DNA from: CAYLUN01 sp964386865
GTDB lineage: Bacteria > Verrucomicrobiota > Kiritimatiellia > RFP12 > UBA1067
Assembly: GCA_964386865.1 (NCBI GenBank)
Contig: CAYLUN010000004.1
Span: 81,353 to 145,352, forward strand
Reading direction: 5' to 3'
DNA: 64,000 nt
Shown piece after piece: positions 33,671-42,852 of the stretch. Within the stretch, counting starts at the first letter, position 1, and the number at the start of each line of letters is the position of its first letter. The position numbers were made by a program, and so were the translations under genes. Under the pieces are notes generated by a model. It was not told the origin of the DNA and made no database searches. It saw only the letters and a list, made by a program, of their open reading frames with translations.

Positions 33671-33731
33671 GTTGTACCGCCTTCAGGCGGCAGCGCAGTT
33701 CTGGCGAACCTCCGCCTGAAGGCGGTACAAC
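33671..33731. repeat. 20-bp perfect inverted repeat (second REP-like family)
   Basis: GTTGTACCGCCTTCAGGCGG (33671-33690) and its exact reverse complement (33712-33731) flank a 21-bp spacer. Each arm also contains an internal CCGCCTTCAGGCGG hairpin. It lies between the M14-like and GMC genes. There is no T-run, so it is more like a REP doublet than a terminator. Confidence 0.85.
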
Positions 33732-33766
33732 GAACGCTTGAGGGCACTCAGAAGCGAGCGTGAGCG

Positions 33767-35410
33767 ATGGCGAACAAACATGTCAATGCGGTGGTCGTGG
33801 GGGCGGGCGCGGGCGGCGGGGTGGTCGCCAAGGTGCTGGCCGAGGCCGGGCTTTCCGTGGCGCTGCTGGAGCGCGGCCGCTGGCACACGGCGGACGGCAG
33901 TGTGGACGACGAGTTCGTTTCGCAGCGGCCGGTGTTCGCCAACGCCTACGGCCCGGACGACGAGCGCCACCCCCGCGTGATCGAAAAGCCGGACGGCTCG
34001 TCGCGCGTGGTGCGGCCCAGCGAGGGCGGCTTCTGCATCGCAGCCTGCGTGGGCAGCGGCACGCTCAGCTACGGCGCGATGGGCTGGCGCTTCATGCCGC
34101 AGGACTTCAAGATGCGCTCGACCTACGGCGCGCTGGCGGGCTCGACGCTCGAGGACTGGCCGATTTCGTACGAGGACTTGGAGCCGTGCTACGAGCGGGC
34201 CGAGTGGGAGATCGGCGTGGCGGGCGACGACAGCCAGAACCCGTTCGCGCCGCCGCGCCGGAAGCCGCAGCCGATGCCGCCGTTTCCGTACAACAAAGAG
34301 GCGCAGCTGCTGATTCCTGCGGCGAAGCGGCTGGGCTGGCACCCCTTCCCGATTCCGATGCTGCGCAACTCGGTGCCGTACGGCGGGCGGCCCGCGTGCG
34401 TCCACATGCGGTGGTGCGCGGGCTACGCCTGCCCGATCAACGCCAAGTGCGGCACGCAGAACACGGTGATCCCGGCGGCGCTGGCCACGGGCAGCTGCGA
34501 GGTGCGCACCGAGGCGGTGGTCAGCGAGGTGCTCGTGGACGGGCGCGGCAAGGCGCGGGGCGTGCGGTACTATGACGCGGGCGACCGGCTGCAGGAGCAG
34601 TCGGCCGACCTCGTGGTGGTCGCGGCCTCTGCCACGGAGACGCCGCGCCTGCTGCTCAACTCGAGGTCGAAGCTCTTTCCCAACGGCGCGGGCAACAACA
34701 GCGGCTGGGTCGGCCGCAACTTTCAGGGGCACGGCCGCGGCTGGGCGTACGGGGTGATGCCGGAGGAGGTCTACGAGGAGGCCGGGCCTGGCGCGTGTGT
34801 GGCCTTCTGCGATTTCAACCACGGCAACAAGGGGCTCGTGGGCGGCGGGCTGATCGCCAACGACTTCATCCGGCCGCCGTACGCGTTTGCGAACCGGCGC
34901 CCGCCGGGCGCGCCCCGCTGGGGGCTTGCGCACAAGGCGTTTCAGCGCGACGCCTACAAGCGGACCGTGCTCGTGACGGGGCCGATCCAGCAGATGCCGG
35001 TCTTCGAGTCACGCGTCACGGTTGACCCGGTCGTCAAGGATCACTGGGGCATCCCGGTCGTGCGGCTCAGCGAGCGGACGCACCCGCACGACAAGGAGCT
35101 GATCGCGCTCGTGGCCGACAAGTCAGAGGAGCTGCTCCGCGCGGCGGGCGCGGCGGAAACGTGGAAGGGCGGCGGCCCCGCGAGCGCGATGCACCAGGCG
35201 GGCACCTGCCGCATGGGCGACGACCCCCAGGCGTCGGTCGCCAACCGCTACGGGCAGTCGCACGAAATCGACAACCTGTTCGTTTGCGACGGCAGCCTGC
35301 ACGTGACCAACAGCGGCTTCAACCCTGTGCTCACGATCATGGCGCTCGGCTACTGGGTCGGCGACGCCATCGTCCGCGCGTGGCGCGGCGGCGGTCGGCT
35401 CAGGGCGTGA
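33767..35410 (+). CDS. GMC-family FAD-dependent oxidoreductase
   Basis: A 547-residue flavoenzyme that would oxidise an alcohol or sugar hydroxyl. The FAD-binding motif is VVVGAGAGGGVVAKVLAEAG (residues 9-28), and the C-terminal GMC region has GTCRMGDDP and the catalytic segment SLHVTNSGFNPVLTIMALG, with the His and Asn expected for hydride abstraction. There is no signal peptide, unlike most neighbours, so it is probably cytoplasmic. It resembles the gluconate-dehydrogenase-type large subunit rather than choline dehydrogenase, but no small subunit or cytochrome gene is adjacent. Confidence 0.9.
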   Translation: MANKHVNAVVVGAGAGGGVVAKVLAEAGLSVALLERGRWHTADGSVDDEFVSQRPVFANAYGPDDERHPRVIEKPDGSSRVVRPSEGGFCIAACVGSGTLSYGAMGWRFMPQDFKMRSTYGALAGSTLEDWPISYEDLEPCYERAEWEIGVAGDDSQNPFAPPRRKPQPMPPFPYNKEAQLLIPAAKRLGWHPFPIPMLRNSVPYGGRPACVHMRWCAGYACPINAKCGTQNTVIPAALATGSCEVRTEAVVSEVLVDGRGKARGVRYYDAGDRLQEQSADLVVVAASATETPRLLLNSRSKLFPNGAGNNSGWVGRNFQGHGRGWAYGVMPEEVYEEAGPGACVAFCDFNHGNKGLVGGGLIANDFIRPPYAFANRRPPGAPRWGLAHKAFQRDAYKRTVLVTGPIQQMPVFESRVTVDPVVKDHWGIPVVRLSERTHPHDKELIALVADKSEELLRAAGAAETWKGGGPASAMHQAGTCRMGDDPQASVANRYGQSHEIDNLFVCDGSLHVTNSGFNPVLTIMALGYWVGDAIVRAWRGGGRLRA

Positions 35411-35429
35411 GGCGGGACGCGCGCTGTGA

Positions 35430-35500
35430 GAAGGCCCTTACGGGCTACAAACGAAAACACCTCGCTTTCGCAGGTTTGTAGTGGCGCCGTGAGGCGCTTC
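35430..35500. repeat. Paired palindromes (third REP-like family)
   Basis: Two hairpins, GCCC-TTAC-GGGC (in 35430-35452) and GCGCC-GTGA-GGCGC (in 35474-35500), face each other and share the inverted flanks CTACAAAC/GTTTGTAG. This doublet layout is like that of the 66-bp repeats but with a different sequence. Confidence 0.7.
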
Positions 35501-35579
35501 TTGGCCATAATTTGAATGGCTGGGGCTTTACAGCGCGCAGGGTTTTCGGCATCATAGAAACGGATAAAGGGAGGTCTTG

Positions 35580-36134
35580 ATGAGAACGTGGAATAGGGCC
35601 GTTGTCGTTGGCGTTGCGCTGTGCCTGTGCGCCTGGCGGGGGGCGGCCGACGAGAGGCCCACGAGCTGGGCCGTCCCCGTTCAGGCAGAGGGCGTTCCGA
35701 ACCTTCACAAGGTGAGCGAGGCGCTCTACCGCAGCGCGCAGCCAACGGACGCGGGGATGAAGGAGGTTCAGCGGCTGGGCATCAAGACGGTCGTGAATCT
35801 GCGTTCGTTCCACTCCGACCGGGACGAGCTTGGCGGCGCGAGCGTCCGGTACGAGCACATCTTCATGAAGGCGTGGCACCCGGAGCTGAAGGAGGCCGAG
35901 CAGTTCCTGCGGATCGTGACTGACCCCGCCTGCCAGCCCGTGCTGGTGCACTGTCAGCACGGGGCGGACCGAACAGGCACGATGTGCGCGATCTACCGGA
36001 TCGCGGTGCAGGGGTGGGCCAAGGATGAGGCTGTCCGCGAGATGCGGGAGGGCGGATACGGTTTTCACGAGGTGTGGTCGAATCTGCCGGTGTGGATTGA
36101 CCGGCTGGACGTGCAGGCGATGCGAAAGCAGTGA
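35580..36134 (+). CDS. Secreted dual-specificity / tyrosine-phosphatase-like protein
   Basis: A 184-residue protein with a signal peptide (about 1-24). The ATG at 35580 follows GGGAGG. The catalytic loop is HCQHGADRTGT with Cys125 and Arg131 (CX5R), preceded by the general-acid region around FMKAWHPE and by LYRSAQPT, a phrase common to the DSP-like group that includes plant and fungal PFA-DSPs. It would dephosphorylate a phosphoprotein, inositol phosphate or phosphosugar outside the cytoplasm; the substrate is unknown. It is followed 13 bp later by a small membrane protein gene. Confidence 0.87.
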   Translation: MRTWNRAVVVGVALCLCAWRGAADERPTSWAVPVQAEGVPNLHKVSEALYRSAQPTDAGMKEVQRLGIKTVVNLRSFHSDRDELGGASVRYEHIFMKAWHPELKEAEQFLRIVTDPACQPVLVHCQHGADRTGTMCAIYRIAVQGWAKDEAVREMREGGYGFHEVWSNLPVWIDRLDVQAMRKQ

Positions 36135-36147
36135 AAGGAAAGCGCGT

Positions 36148-36663
36148 ATGGAACAGGGAAACGGTGCGTGGGTACAGTTTGTTGAGCGGCTGCGCCGCGA
36201 GGTCTACGCGAAGGACATGAAGGTGATGCTGTTCTCGGTGCTTCTGCTCTTGGCGTTGGGGCTGGCGGGCCTGTTCGGCTACAGCCTGCGGATGCGGCCC
36301 GACCAGCGCGCCGTTGCAGAGGCGGAGGCGAACATGGCGTTCAAGTGCTTCATGACGAGCGAGCGCGTGCAGCTCGAGCGGGACCTGCAGTCCATTCGCG
36401 ACCTCGACGAGGGCAAGCCGGACGAGGTCCGGCAGCGCGCCAACCACCGGATCGACGCCTGGGTCATGAGGCGGTTCGGCGACAGCCGCGCCCGCCCGTA
36501 CCAGCAAGAGGAGAACGACGGGTGGATGATCGGTTTTCTGGCGGACGTCGCCCGGCAGCGAGCGTCACACCCCTATGCCGGAAGCGGCCCTCAGGCGGGG
36601 CCAGCCGTCGGCGAGATTCTGAAAAGGGCGCTCACGCTAGAGGAGCAGACGGACGGCAAGTGA
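36148..36663 (+). CDS. Small single-TM protein of unknown function
   Basis: A 171-residue protein. The ATG at 36148 has AAAGGAAA upstream; the longer frame overlaps the phosphatase. One membrane helix lies at about residues 27-46 (MLFSVLLLLALGLAGLFGY), with a charged helical domain after it (about 55-115) and a Gly/Pro-containing tail. The orientation is N-in, so the bulk would be periplasmic. No family was recognised. The short spacing suggests cotranscription with the phosphatase gene. Confidence 0.65.
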   Translation: MEQGNGAWVQFVERLRREVYAKDMKVMLFSVLLLLALGLAGLFGYSLRMRPDQRAVAEAEANMAFKCFMTSERVQLERDLQSIRDLDEGKPDEVRQRANHRIDAWVMRRFGDSRARPYQQEENDGWMIGFLADVARQRASHPYAGSGPQAGPAVGEILKRALTLEEQTDGK

Positions 36664-36675
36664 GGGCGCCTTTGC

Positions 36676-39156
36676 TCAGGAGGGCCGCGGGCGGACGCGG
36701 TGGGTGGCGGTCGCCTCGCGCGGATCCTCGGGCCAGTAGTGCTTGGGGTAGCGGCCGCGCAGGTCTTTGCGGACGTACGCGTAGCCGGTGGACCAGAAGC
36801 TCTCGAGGTCGCGCGTGACCTGCACGGGCCGCTGCGCTGGCGAGAGCAGGTGCATCACCACGGGCACGCGGCCCGCCGCGACCTTCGGCGTCTGCGCGAG
36901 GCCGAACACCTCCTGGATGCGAACCTCCATGTACGGCACGTCCTGGTCGTAGCGCACCTGGATGTTCGAGCCGCTCGGCACGGGCAGGTGCGTGGGCGCG
37001 AGGTCGTCGAGCAGGCGGCGCGAGCAGCCGCACGCGTCGAGCCGGCTCAGCAGAATAGCCGTGAGGTCGAGCGCCTGCACGTGGGGCCAGCGCGTGACGC
37101 CGTCGCAGTACGGCCCGAGCCACACGTCGAGGTCCGCCAGCAGCGCGCCGTCAGAGAGGTCGGGCCACGCCTGCTCGGGCAGGGTGCGGTGCAGGAAGCA
37201 GACGCGCGCCTGCAGGGCCCGCGAGGATTTGCTCCACGGCAACTGGTCGACGCCTTTCTGCCGGACGCCTTCGAGCAGCGCGGCGCGGAGGCTGGCGGGG
37301 TCGGGGTCGGCCTGGCCGCCCTCCCGGATGACGATTGCGCCGAGGCAGATGCGCCTCACGGCCTGCACGGCCTCGCTGCGCTTGTCCCACGAGATGATCG
37401 CGCGGCTCTCGTATTCCGGGCCGAAGGCGTCGTCGAGCTCTTCGCGGGTGAGGGGCGCGGCGAGGCGGATCTTGGCGTCGGTGTCGGCGTCCTGCAGCTC
37501 GGCGGCGACGAGCCACTCTTCGCGGGCGAGCGGCTCGGCGGTGTCGAGCGTGGCGCCGCGTCCGCTGCGCAGGAGGTAGAGGCCCGAGGTGTCGCGGCGG
37601 CGGGCGATGCGGTCGGGGAAGGCCCAGGCGAGCAGGAGGCCTTCGGAGAGGTGGGCGCGGTCGGGCGAGGGGTAGCCGTAGCCCCAGCGGCGGGCGAGCT
37701 CGAGGGCCCGGCGGGAGAAGTCGTCGCGCGAGGCGGAGCCGAGCCGGTCGAGCAGGCGGCGGGCGTCGGTCTCGCGGCGCGTGGTGGCGTCGGAGGAGGC
37801 CTCGGTGAGGGCGGCGGCGAGGAGGCAGGCGCGCTGGGCGCAGCCGGCGGCGGCGGCCTCGAAGACCATGTGCGCGAGGCGCGGGTGGATCGGGAGCTTG
37901 GCCATGGCGCGGCCGCGCGGGGTGATGGCGGGGAGAGAAGGCTGTAGGCGAGAGGGGGTGAGAGCGCCGAGTTCCTGAAGCAGGGCGGTGGCGTGGCGCC
38001 AGGCCGCGTCGGGGGGAGGGGTGAGCCACGGCAGGCCGTCGCGGGCGGCGCTGCCCCAGGCGGCGCACTGAAGCACGGTGGGGGCGAGGTCGGCGTCGTA
38101 GATTTCGGGGAGGGCCTCGGGCGCGAGCTGCGCGTCGGTGGCCTCGTCCCACAGGCGGTAGCAGACGCCGGGGCAGAGGCGGCCGGCTCGGCCGCGGCGC
38201 TGGTCGGCGCGGTCGCGGGTGATGCGCAGGGTCTCGAGGCGCGACATGCCGGTGCTGGGCGAGAAGCGCGGCACGCGCATCCAGCCGGTGTCGATAACCA
38301 CGCGGATGCCTTCGATGGTGAGCGAGGACTCGGCGATGGAGGTGGCGAGCACGACCTTGCGGCGGCCGGGGCCGGGGGGCTCGACGGCGGCGTCCTGCTC
38401 GTCGCGCGGCAGCGCGCCGTAAAGCGGGTGGAGCGAGACGTCGGGCGGCAGGGGGGCGTCGCGCAGGCGCTCGAGGGTGCGGCGGATCTCGCCCTCGCCC
38501 GGAAGGAAGACGAGGAGGCTGCCGGGCTCGTCCTGCAGGGCGCGGCGCACGGCGTCGGCGGCGACAGCGGGCAGGGGCGCGGTGGGGGCGCGGTTGAGCA
38601 GGCGGGTCTCGATGGGGTAGACGCGGGCGTCGGCGGTATGGATGTCCGCGCGGCCGAGGTGGGCGGCGATGGGGCCGGGCTGGAGCGTGGCGGACATCAC
38701 GATGAGGCGCAGGTCGGGCCTCAGGGCGCCGCGGGCGTCGAGGGCGAGGGCGAGCCCGGTGTCGGCGGCGAGGCTGCGCTCGTGGAACTCGTCGAAAATG
38801 AGCAGGCCGGTGTCGGCGAGCTCGGGGTCGCTGAGGAGGCGCTGGGTGAGGAGGCCTTCGGTGAGGATCTCGATGCGCGTGGCCGGGCCGGTTTGCCGGT
38901 CGAGGCGGATGTGGTAGCCGACGGTCTGGCCGACGGACTCGCCGCGCTGGCGGGCCATGTAGGCGGCGGCGGCGCGGGCGGCGAGGCGGCGGGGCTCGAG
39001 CATCAGGATCTTGCGGCCCTTGAGCCAAGGCGCGTCGAGCAGAAAGGGCGCGACGCGCGTGGTCTTGCCGGAGCCGGGCGGCGCCTGGAGCACGACCGGG
39101 CGGTTGGCGGCGAGGGAGGCGGCTACGGCCGGCAGGACGGTGTCGACGGGAAACAC
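36676..39156 (-). CDS. hrpB: ATP-dependent helicase HrpB
   Basis: An 826-residue DEAH-box helicase. Motif I is QAPPGSGKTT (about 24-33), motif II is DEFHER, which is the HrpB form of DEAH, motif III is SATLQ, and the helicase C-terminal domain has TSIAESSLTIEG and QRRGRAGR. The HA2 and HrpB-specific C-terminal regions follow, ending in the conserved GRYPKHYWPEDPREA. HrpB is common in bacteria; its cellular role is poorly known. The stop is 13 bp from the convergent small membrane protein gene. Its start is 2 bp from the stop of the PEGA protein gene, so it may be transcribed with it. Confidence 0.96.
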   Translation of the reverse strand: MFPVDTVLPAVAASLAANRPVVLQAPPGSGKTTRVAPFLLDAPWLKGRKILMLEPRRLAARAAAAYMARQRGESVGQTVGYHIRLDRQTGPATRIEILTEGLLTQRLLSDPELADTGLLIFDEFHERSLAADTGLALALDARGALRPDLRLIVMSATLQPGPIAAHLGRADIHTADARVYPIETRLLNRAPTAPLPAVAADAVRRALQDEPGSLLVFLPGEGEIRRTLERLRDAPLPPDVSLHPLYGALPRDEQDAAVEPPGPGRRKVVLATSIAESSLTIEGIRVVIDTGWMRVPRFSPSTGMSRLETLRITRDRADQRRGRAGRLCPGVCYRLWDEATDAQLAPEALPEIYDADLAPTVLQCAAWGSAARDGLPWLTPPPDAAWRHATALLQELGALTPSRLQPSLPAITPRGRAMAKLPIHPRLAHMVFEAAAAGCAQRACLLAAALTEASSDATTRRETDARRLLDRLGSASRDDFSRRALELARRWGYGYPSPDRAHLSEGLLLAWAFPDRIARRRDTSGLYLLRSGRGATLDTAEPLAREEWLVAAELQDADTDAKIRLAAPLTREELDDAFGPEYESRAIISWDKRSEAVQAVRRICLGAIVIREGGQADPDPASLRAALLEGVRQKGVDQLPWSKSSRALQARVCFLHRTLPEQAWPDLSDGALLADLDVWLGPYCDGVTRWPHVQALDLTAILLSRLDACGCSRRLLDDLAPTHLPVPSGSNIQVRYDQDVPYMEVRIQEVFGLAQTPKVAAGRVPVVMHLLSPAQRPVQVTRDLESFWSTGYAYVRKDLRGRYPKHYWPEDPREATATHRVRPRPS

Positions 39157-39157
39157 G

Positions 39158-40513
39158 TCACTCGCCTTCGCGGAGGGGGCCGTGCTTTTTGACGTCCTTC
39201 ATCGGGATCGTCTGGCTGATACCCGGTGCGGTCTCGAGGCGGATGCCCTCCTCGTTCTGGAACTCGAGCACGCCCTTGTAGTAGGAGCGCGTGGTGGTGA
39301 CCTCGTAGTTCGGGATGAACTGGCGGACAAGCTTGAACTGGAGGGCCAGCGTCTCGCCGCGCTTGACCTCGATCATGCGCTTCTGGTTGGCGAACCCCTT
39401 GCGGAAGACGTCGACCTGGCGCTCGCCCTCGAGCACCTCCTCGACCGCGTAGGGGTCGGAGACGGCGGTGGTGTCGCCGCCGCGCGCGATGGTGATGCCG
39501 ACCTTCTTGCCGTCGATGAGGACGGTGGCGCCTGCGGGCGCGGTGGAGATCTCGAGGCGGCCGGTGTTGCGGGCGAGGCGGAACTCCTCCGTGATGGACG
39601 CGCCCTTCTCGAGGGTTATGTCGCGGGCGGCCGGCTCGTGGCCCGCCTTCTCGACGCGCACGCGGTAGGTGCCGGGCTTGGCGCTGGCGAGGTCGAAGGG
39701 CGCCTCGCCCTTGAACTCGTCGTCGATGTAGACGCGGGCGCCCTCGGGGATGGAGACGACGCGCAGGGTGCCGGGCAGGGGCTTGAGCTGGATCTCGACC
39801 TTCTGCACCTCGCCGGCGGCGAGCGACACGTCCCGCTTGTGAGGCTGGAAGCCGTTGGCCTTGATTTCGAGCGCGACAGAGCCGCCGGGGATGCGGTCGA
39901 TGCGGCAGGGCGTCTGGCCGCGCGAGATGCCGTTGACGAAGACTTCCGCTCCGTCGGGGTCGCAGGCGATGTCGATGGTGCCGGAGTCGGACATCAGGGT
40001 CACCTCCTGCTTCTGGGGGGTGCGGTCATCGAGGGTGACCTCAACCTCCTTGGCCTGAAAGCCCGGGGAGGCGACGGTCAGGCGGTGGGTGCCGGACTCG
40101 AGCGAGGTGACCAGCAGCGGCGTGGTGCCGAGCGAGACGCCCTTCAGGGAGATTTCGCTGCCGGTGGGGGCGGAGGTGATCAGGAGGAGGCCTGTGAGCG
40201 GCTCGAGCTTGAGCGCGGCGCTGCGGCTGACGCCCTGTTCGAGCACGACCGTGTCGAAGGCGCTCTGGAAGCCCGCCTTGGAGGCCTGGATCAGGTGCGG
40301 GCCGGGGGTGAGGTCGGTGAGGGCGAGCGGCGCGGCTCCGCGCTCCTGGTGGTCGATGTGCACGGTGGCCCCTGCGGGCTGCGTGGTGATGTCGAGCCGC
40401 GTGGAGGGCTCCTTGTTCTTGGCGGCCAGGGCGGAGCGCGGGGCGACGGACAAAGCGGACACAAGCGACAGGACGGCGAGAGCCGGGGCGGCGAGGGCGA
40501 GAGAAAGTTTCAT
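39158..40513 (-). CDS. Exported PEGA-repeat protein (five repeats)
   Basis: A 451-residue protein with a signal peptide (about 1-31, ending ALAAK). Five PEGA-type beta-sandwich repeats of about 70 residues follow, marked by ITTQPAGATVHID, ITSAPTGSEISLKG, IACDPDGAEVFVNG, VVSIPEGARVYIDD and ISTAPAGATVLIDG. PEGA domains are common in S-layer and cell-surface proteins. The last 75 residues are a separate tail (YEVTTTRSYYKGVLEFQNEEG) resembling a motif for membrane-proximal binding. It lies between HrpB and the FHA protein and is probably part of the TadC/FHA transcription unit. The start ATG at 40513 is chosen for the signal peptide. Confidence 0.86.
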   Translation of the reverse strand: MKLSLALAAPALAVLSLVSALSVAPRSALAAKNKEPSTRLDITTQPAGATVHIDHQERGAAPLALTDLTPGPHLIQASKAGFQSAFDTVVLEQGVSRSAALKLEPLTGLLLITSAPTGSEISLKGVSLGTTPLLVTSLESGTHRLTVASPGFQAKEVEVTLDDRTPQKQEVTLMSDSGTIDIACDPDGAEVFVNGISRGQTPCRIDRIPGGSVALEIKANGFQPHKRDVSLAAGEVQKVEIQLKPLPGTLRVVSIPEGARVYIDDEFKGEAPFDLASAKPGTYRVRVEKAGHEPAARDITLEKGASITEEFRLARNTGRLEISTAPAGATVLIDGKKVGITIARGGDTTAVSDPYAVEEVLEGERQVDVFRKGFANQKRMIEVKRGETLALQFKLVRQFIPNYEVTTTRSYYKGVLEFQNEEGIRLETAPGISQTIPMKDVKKHGPLREGE

Positions 40514-40550
40514 GTCTGTGGTTACCTTAGCTGTGGGGTCGGTGGTTGGG

Positions 40551-41882
40551 CTAGCGGCGCTCCTTCTTGAGGCGGTTCTCCACGTCGAGCAGCTTGCGCG
40601 TAGCCTCCTTGTGGCGTTCGTCAGCGCGGTCGGGGATGAGTTCGCAGAGGATCTTGAGCTCCCTGGCGGCGGCGGGCCAGTCCGAGAGGTTGAGGGCGCG
40701 GTCGGCGCGGAAGTTCTGATCTTTGTAGCGCTTGTCGAGCTCGTTCTCGGCGGCCTCATGGCCGTCCATAATCTCAGCGTAGAAGTCGGGCTTGGGGTTG
40801 ACGGTGTCGAGGTAGAAGACCGCCTCCTGGTAGTTGCGCATGGCCTCGTAGATGTTGCCGTACTTGACCTCGCGCTCTTCGTACTTCTTCTTGGCGATGG
40901 AGAGCGCGTTGCGGGCCAGCTCGGTGAGCTTGTCGGACGAGAACTGGATGGCCCAGATGCCAAGCTCGTTCTTGCTGAAGGTCTCCAGCTTCTCGCGCAG
41001 CGCGCGGAAGCTGTCGGGCTCGGTTCGGTTGGCGACGCGGCAGGTGTGGGCCTTCTTGCCGACGACGGCCGTGAGGGTCCACTCGTTCAGCGTGTTCGGG
41101 TTCGCCGCGAAACCGGTGTAGGTCTTGTCGAGAGAGAAGAACCCGCTGGTCTCGATGTCGTGGGCCAGCTCGCCGAGAAGCGCGGCGTCGACGGCCTTCT
41201 CTTTGCGGACGTGGCGGTCTTTGCCCGAGAGGTCGTCGATCTTGACCGCGAGCACGCCGCCGGGCGTGATGGTCATCTCGTAGCGGAAGATGGATTCGGC
41301 GGAGGCCTCTACCTTCTCGTACTGGAGGAGGAGGGTTTTCGCCTGATCGGCGACGAGGGGCTGCGTCTTGCTCTTGGCCTTGGCGCGGTTGGCCGGGTCG
41401 AGGATGGCCGTGGTGCCGACCACGAGGATCAGGATGGCTGCAACGGACCAGAGCACGGGGCGCAGGAAGTTGCGCTTGGCTTGGGCTGCGGAGGACTCCT
41501 CTTTGCCGAAGCCCAGGTCGATGACCACTTCGGCCCCCTGCTCGGCTGGCGTGGCCGCGTCGGCGAGCGTGGCGGTCGCGATGTCGGCGCGATCCACCCG
41601 CAGGATGGTCTGGCCGGTTTTAACGCGGTCGCCGGGGTTCAGCTTGATCTCGTCCACGGGCGCGTCGTTCACGAGCGTCTGGTTGGCGCTGGCGAGGTCG
41701 ATCAGCCACAGCTCGTCGCCGCGCAGCTCGAAGCGGCAGTGGCTGCGCGAGAGGAGCAGGTCGGAAATGGCGATGTCGCACTGGCTGGAGCGCCCCAGCT
41801 TGAGGCCCGCGAACGTGACGGGGAAGTGGCGGCCAAGCAGCGGGCCTTCTTCGACGGCGAGGGTGTATTGGTAGTTGCTCAT
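40551..41882 (-). CDS. FHA-domain membrane protein
   Basis: A 443-residue protein. The N-terminal forkhead-associated domain (about 18-97) shows GRSSQCDI, LLSRSHCRFEL and NQTLVNDAPV, the phosphothreonine-binding loops. One membrane helix follows (about 141-161), then a large region predicted as helical (about 180-443) with many charged residues (EKVEAS, KKKYEEREVKYGNIYEAMRNYQEAV), which resembles a tetratricopeptide-like scaffold. The protein would link Ser/Thr kinase signalling in the cytoplasm to an extracytoplasmic domain. It is 13 bp downstream of the TadC-like gene. No kinase is encoded in the window. Confidence 0.84.
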   Translation of the reverse strand: MSNYQYTLAVEEGPLLGRHFPVTFAGLKLGRSSQCDIAISDLLLSRSHCRFELRGDELWLIDLASANQTLVNDAPVDEIKLNPGDRVKTGQTILRVDRADIATATLADAATPAEQGAEVVIDLGFGKEESSAAQAKRNFLRPVLWSVAAILILVVGTTAILDPANRAKAKSKTQPLVADQAKTLLLQYEKVEASAESIFRYEMTITPGGVLAVKIDDLSGKDRHVRKEKAVDAALLGELAHDIETSGFFSLDKTYTGFAANPNTLNEWTLTAVVGKKAHTCRVANRTEPDSFRALREKLETFSKNELGIWAIQFSSDKLTELARNALSIAKKKYEEREVKYGNIYEAMRNYQEAVFYLDTVNPKPDFYAEIMDGHEAAENELDKRYKDQNFRADRALNLSDWPAAARELKILCELIPDRADERHKEATRKLLDVENRLKKERR

Positions 41883-41895
41883 AGATCGGTGGGGG

Positions 41896-42822
41896 TTAGA
41901 ACAGCTGTTGCATGGTCTGGCGCAGGATCGGGCTGAGGAGGATCACGAAGACGGCGGGGAATATGCAAAGCATCAGCGGGCCGAGCATCTTGACCGGGGC
42001 CTCGTTGGCCAGCTTCTCGGCGCGGTCAAAGCGGCGCGAGCGCATCTGGTCCGACTGGATGCGCAGGATGGCGCCGATGCTGACCCCCAGCTCGTCGGCC
42101 TGGATGAGCGCGTGGGAGACGGAGCGCAGGTCCGTGAGGTCGACGCGCGTAGACATGTTGCGCAGCGCGACGCGGCGCGGAATGCCCACCTGGATCTCGC
42201 GGGTCATGCGGATCAGCTCCTCGTTGAGAGGGTCGAGCTTGCGGCGCTCGCAGTTGCGCTGGAGGGCACTCATGAAGTCCATGCCCGCCTCGACCGAGAG
42301 GGTCAGCAGGTCCAAGACGAAGGGCAAGGCCCGCTGGATGGAGGTGTGCCGGGCCTTGAGGGCGCGGCGCAGCCAGGCCAGCGGGAAATAGTAGAACAGG
42401 CTCACGCCCACCAGCGTGGCCAGCCCGATGTTCGCCGCGATCATCGAGGTGGGCTTGAGGGCGACCAGCAGGCGCAGGCCGGCGAACCAGAAGGCGCCGC
42501 AGACGACCGGCACCAGAATCTTGATGGCGGTGAACTCCTTGCCGTTGAGCAGGCCCTCGTAGCCGGCGGCGACCAAGTGGCGATCGGCGGTCTCCCGCCC
42601 CTTCCGGAAGGCCGGCCGCATGACGACGCCGTCGAGATTCGGGACAAACGGCAGCAGCAGCCGGAAGATCAGCGGCAACTTGCGCTCCTGCTGGCGCCCG
42701 TCCGCCAGGGTCACGTAGGTGATCTGGCGGGCGATGTGGAGGCAGTACCACGCCAGCCCCGCGGCGCAGAAAGCCCAGGCGAACATGGTCAGCCCCGTCA
42801 GCCATGTCAACGAGTCGTTCAT
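41896..42822 (-). CDS. TadC-like type II secretion system F-domain protein
   Basis: A 308-residue inner-membrane platform protein of Tad/type IVb pilus systems. It has an N-terminal helix, a cytoplasmic region, then helices near 115-160 and at the C-terminus, with the T2SSF pattern in LPFVLDLLTLSVEAGMDF and IQADELGVSIGAILRIQSDQMR. TadA (ATPase), TadB and pilin genes are not next to it, so the rest of the system must lie elsewhere. It is the first gene of the TadC/FHA/PEGA set. The 331 bp upstream (42823-43153) hold no gene; an inverted repeat CTATTCG/CGAATAG at 42853-42878 is the only structure seen. Confidence 0.85.
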   Translation of the reverse strand: MNDSLTWLTGLTMFAWAFCAAGLAWYCLHIARQITYVTLADGRQQERKLPLIFRLLLPFVPNLDGVVMRPAFRKGRETADRHLVAAGYEGLLNGKEFTAIKILVPVVCGAFWFAGLRLLVALKPTSMIAANIGLATLVGVSLFYYFPLAWLRRALKARHTSIQRALPFVLDLLTLSVEAGMDFMSALQRNCERRKLDPLNEELIRMTREIQVGIPRRVALRNMSTRVDLTDLRSVSHALIQADELGVSIGAILRIQSDQMRSRRFDRAEKLANEAPVKMLGPLMLCIFPAVFVILLSPILRQTMQQLF

Positions 42823-42852
42823 AATCTGCCGATGCCCGGCCGCGGCCTTTCC

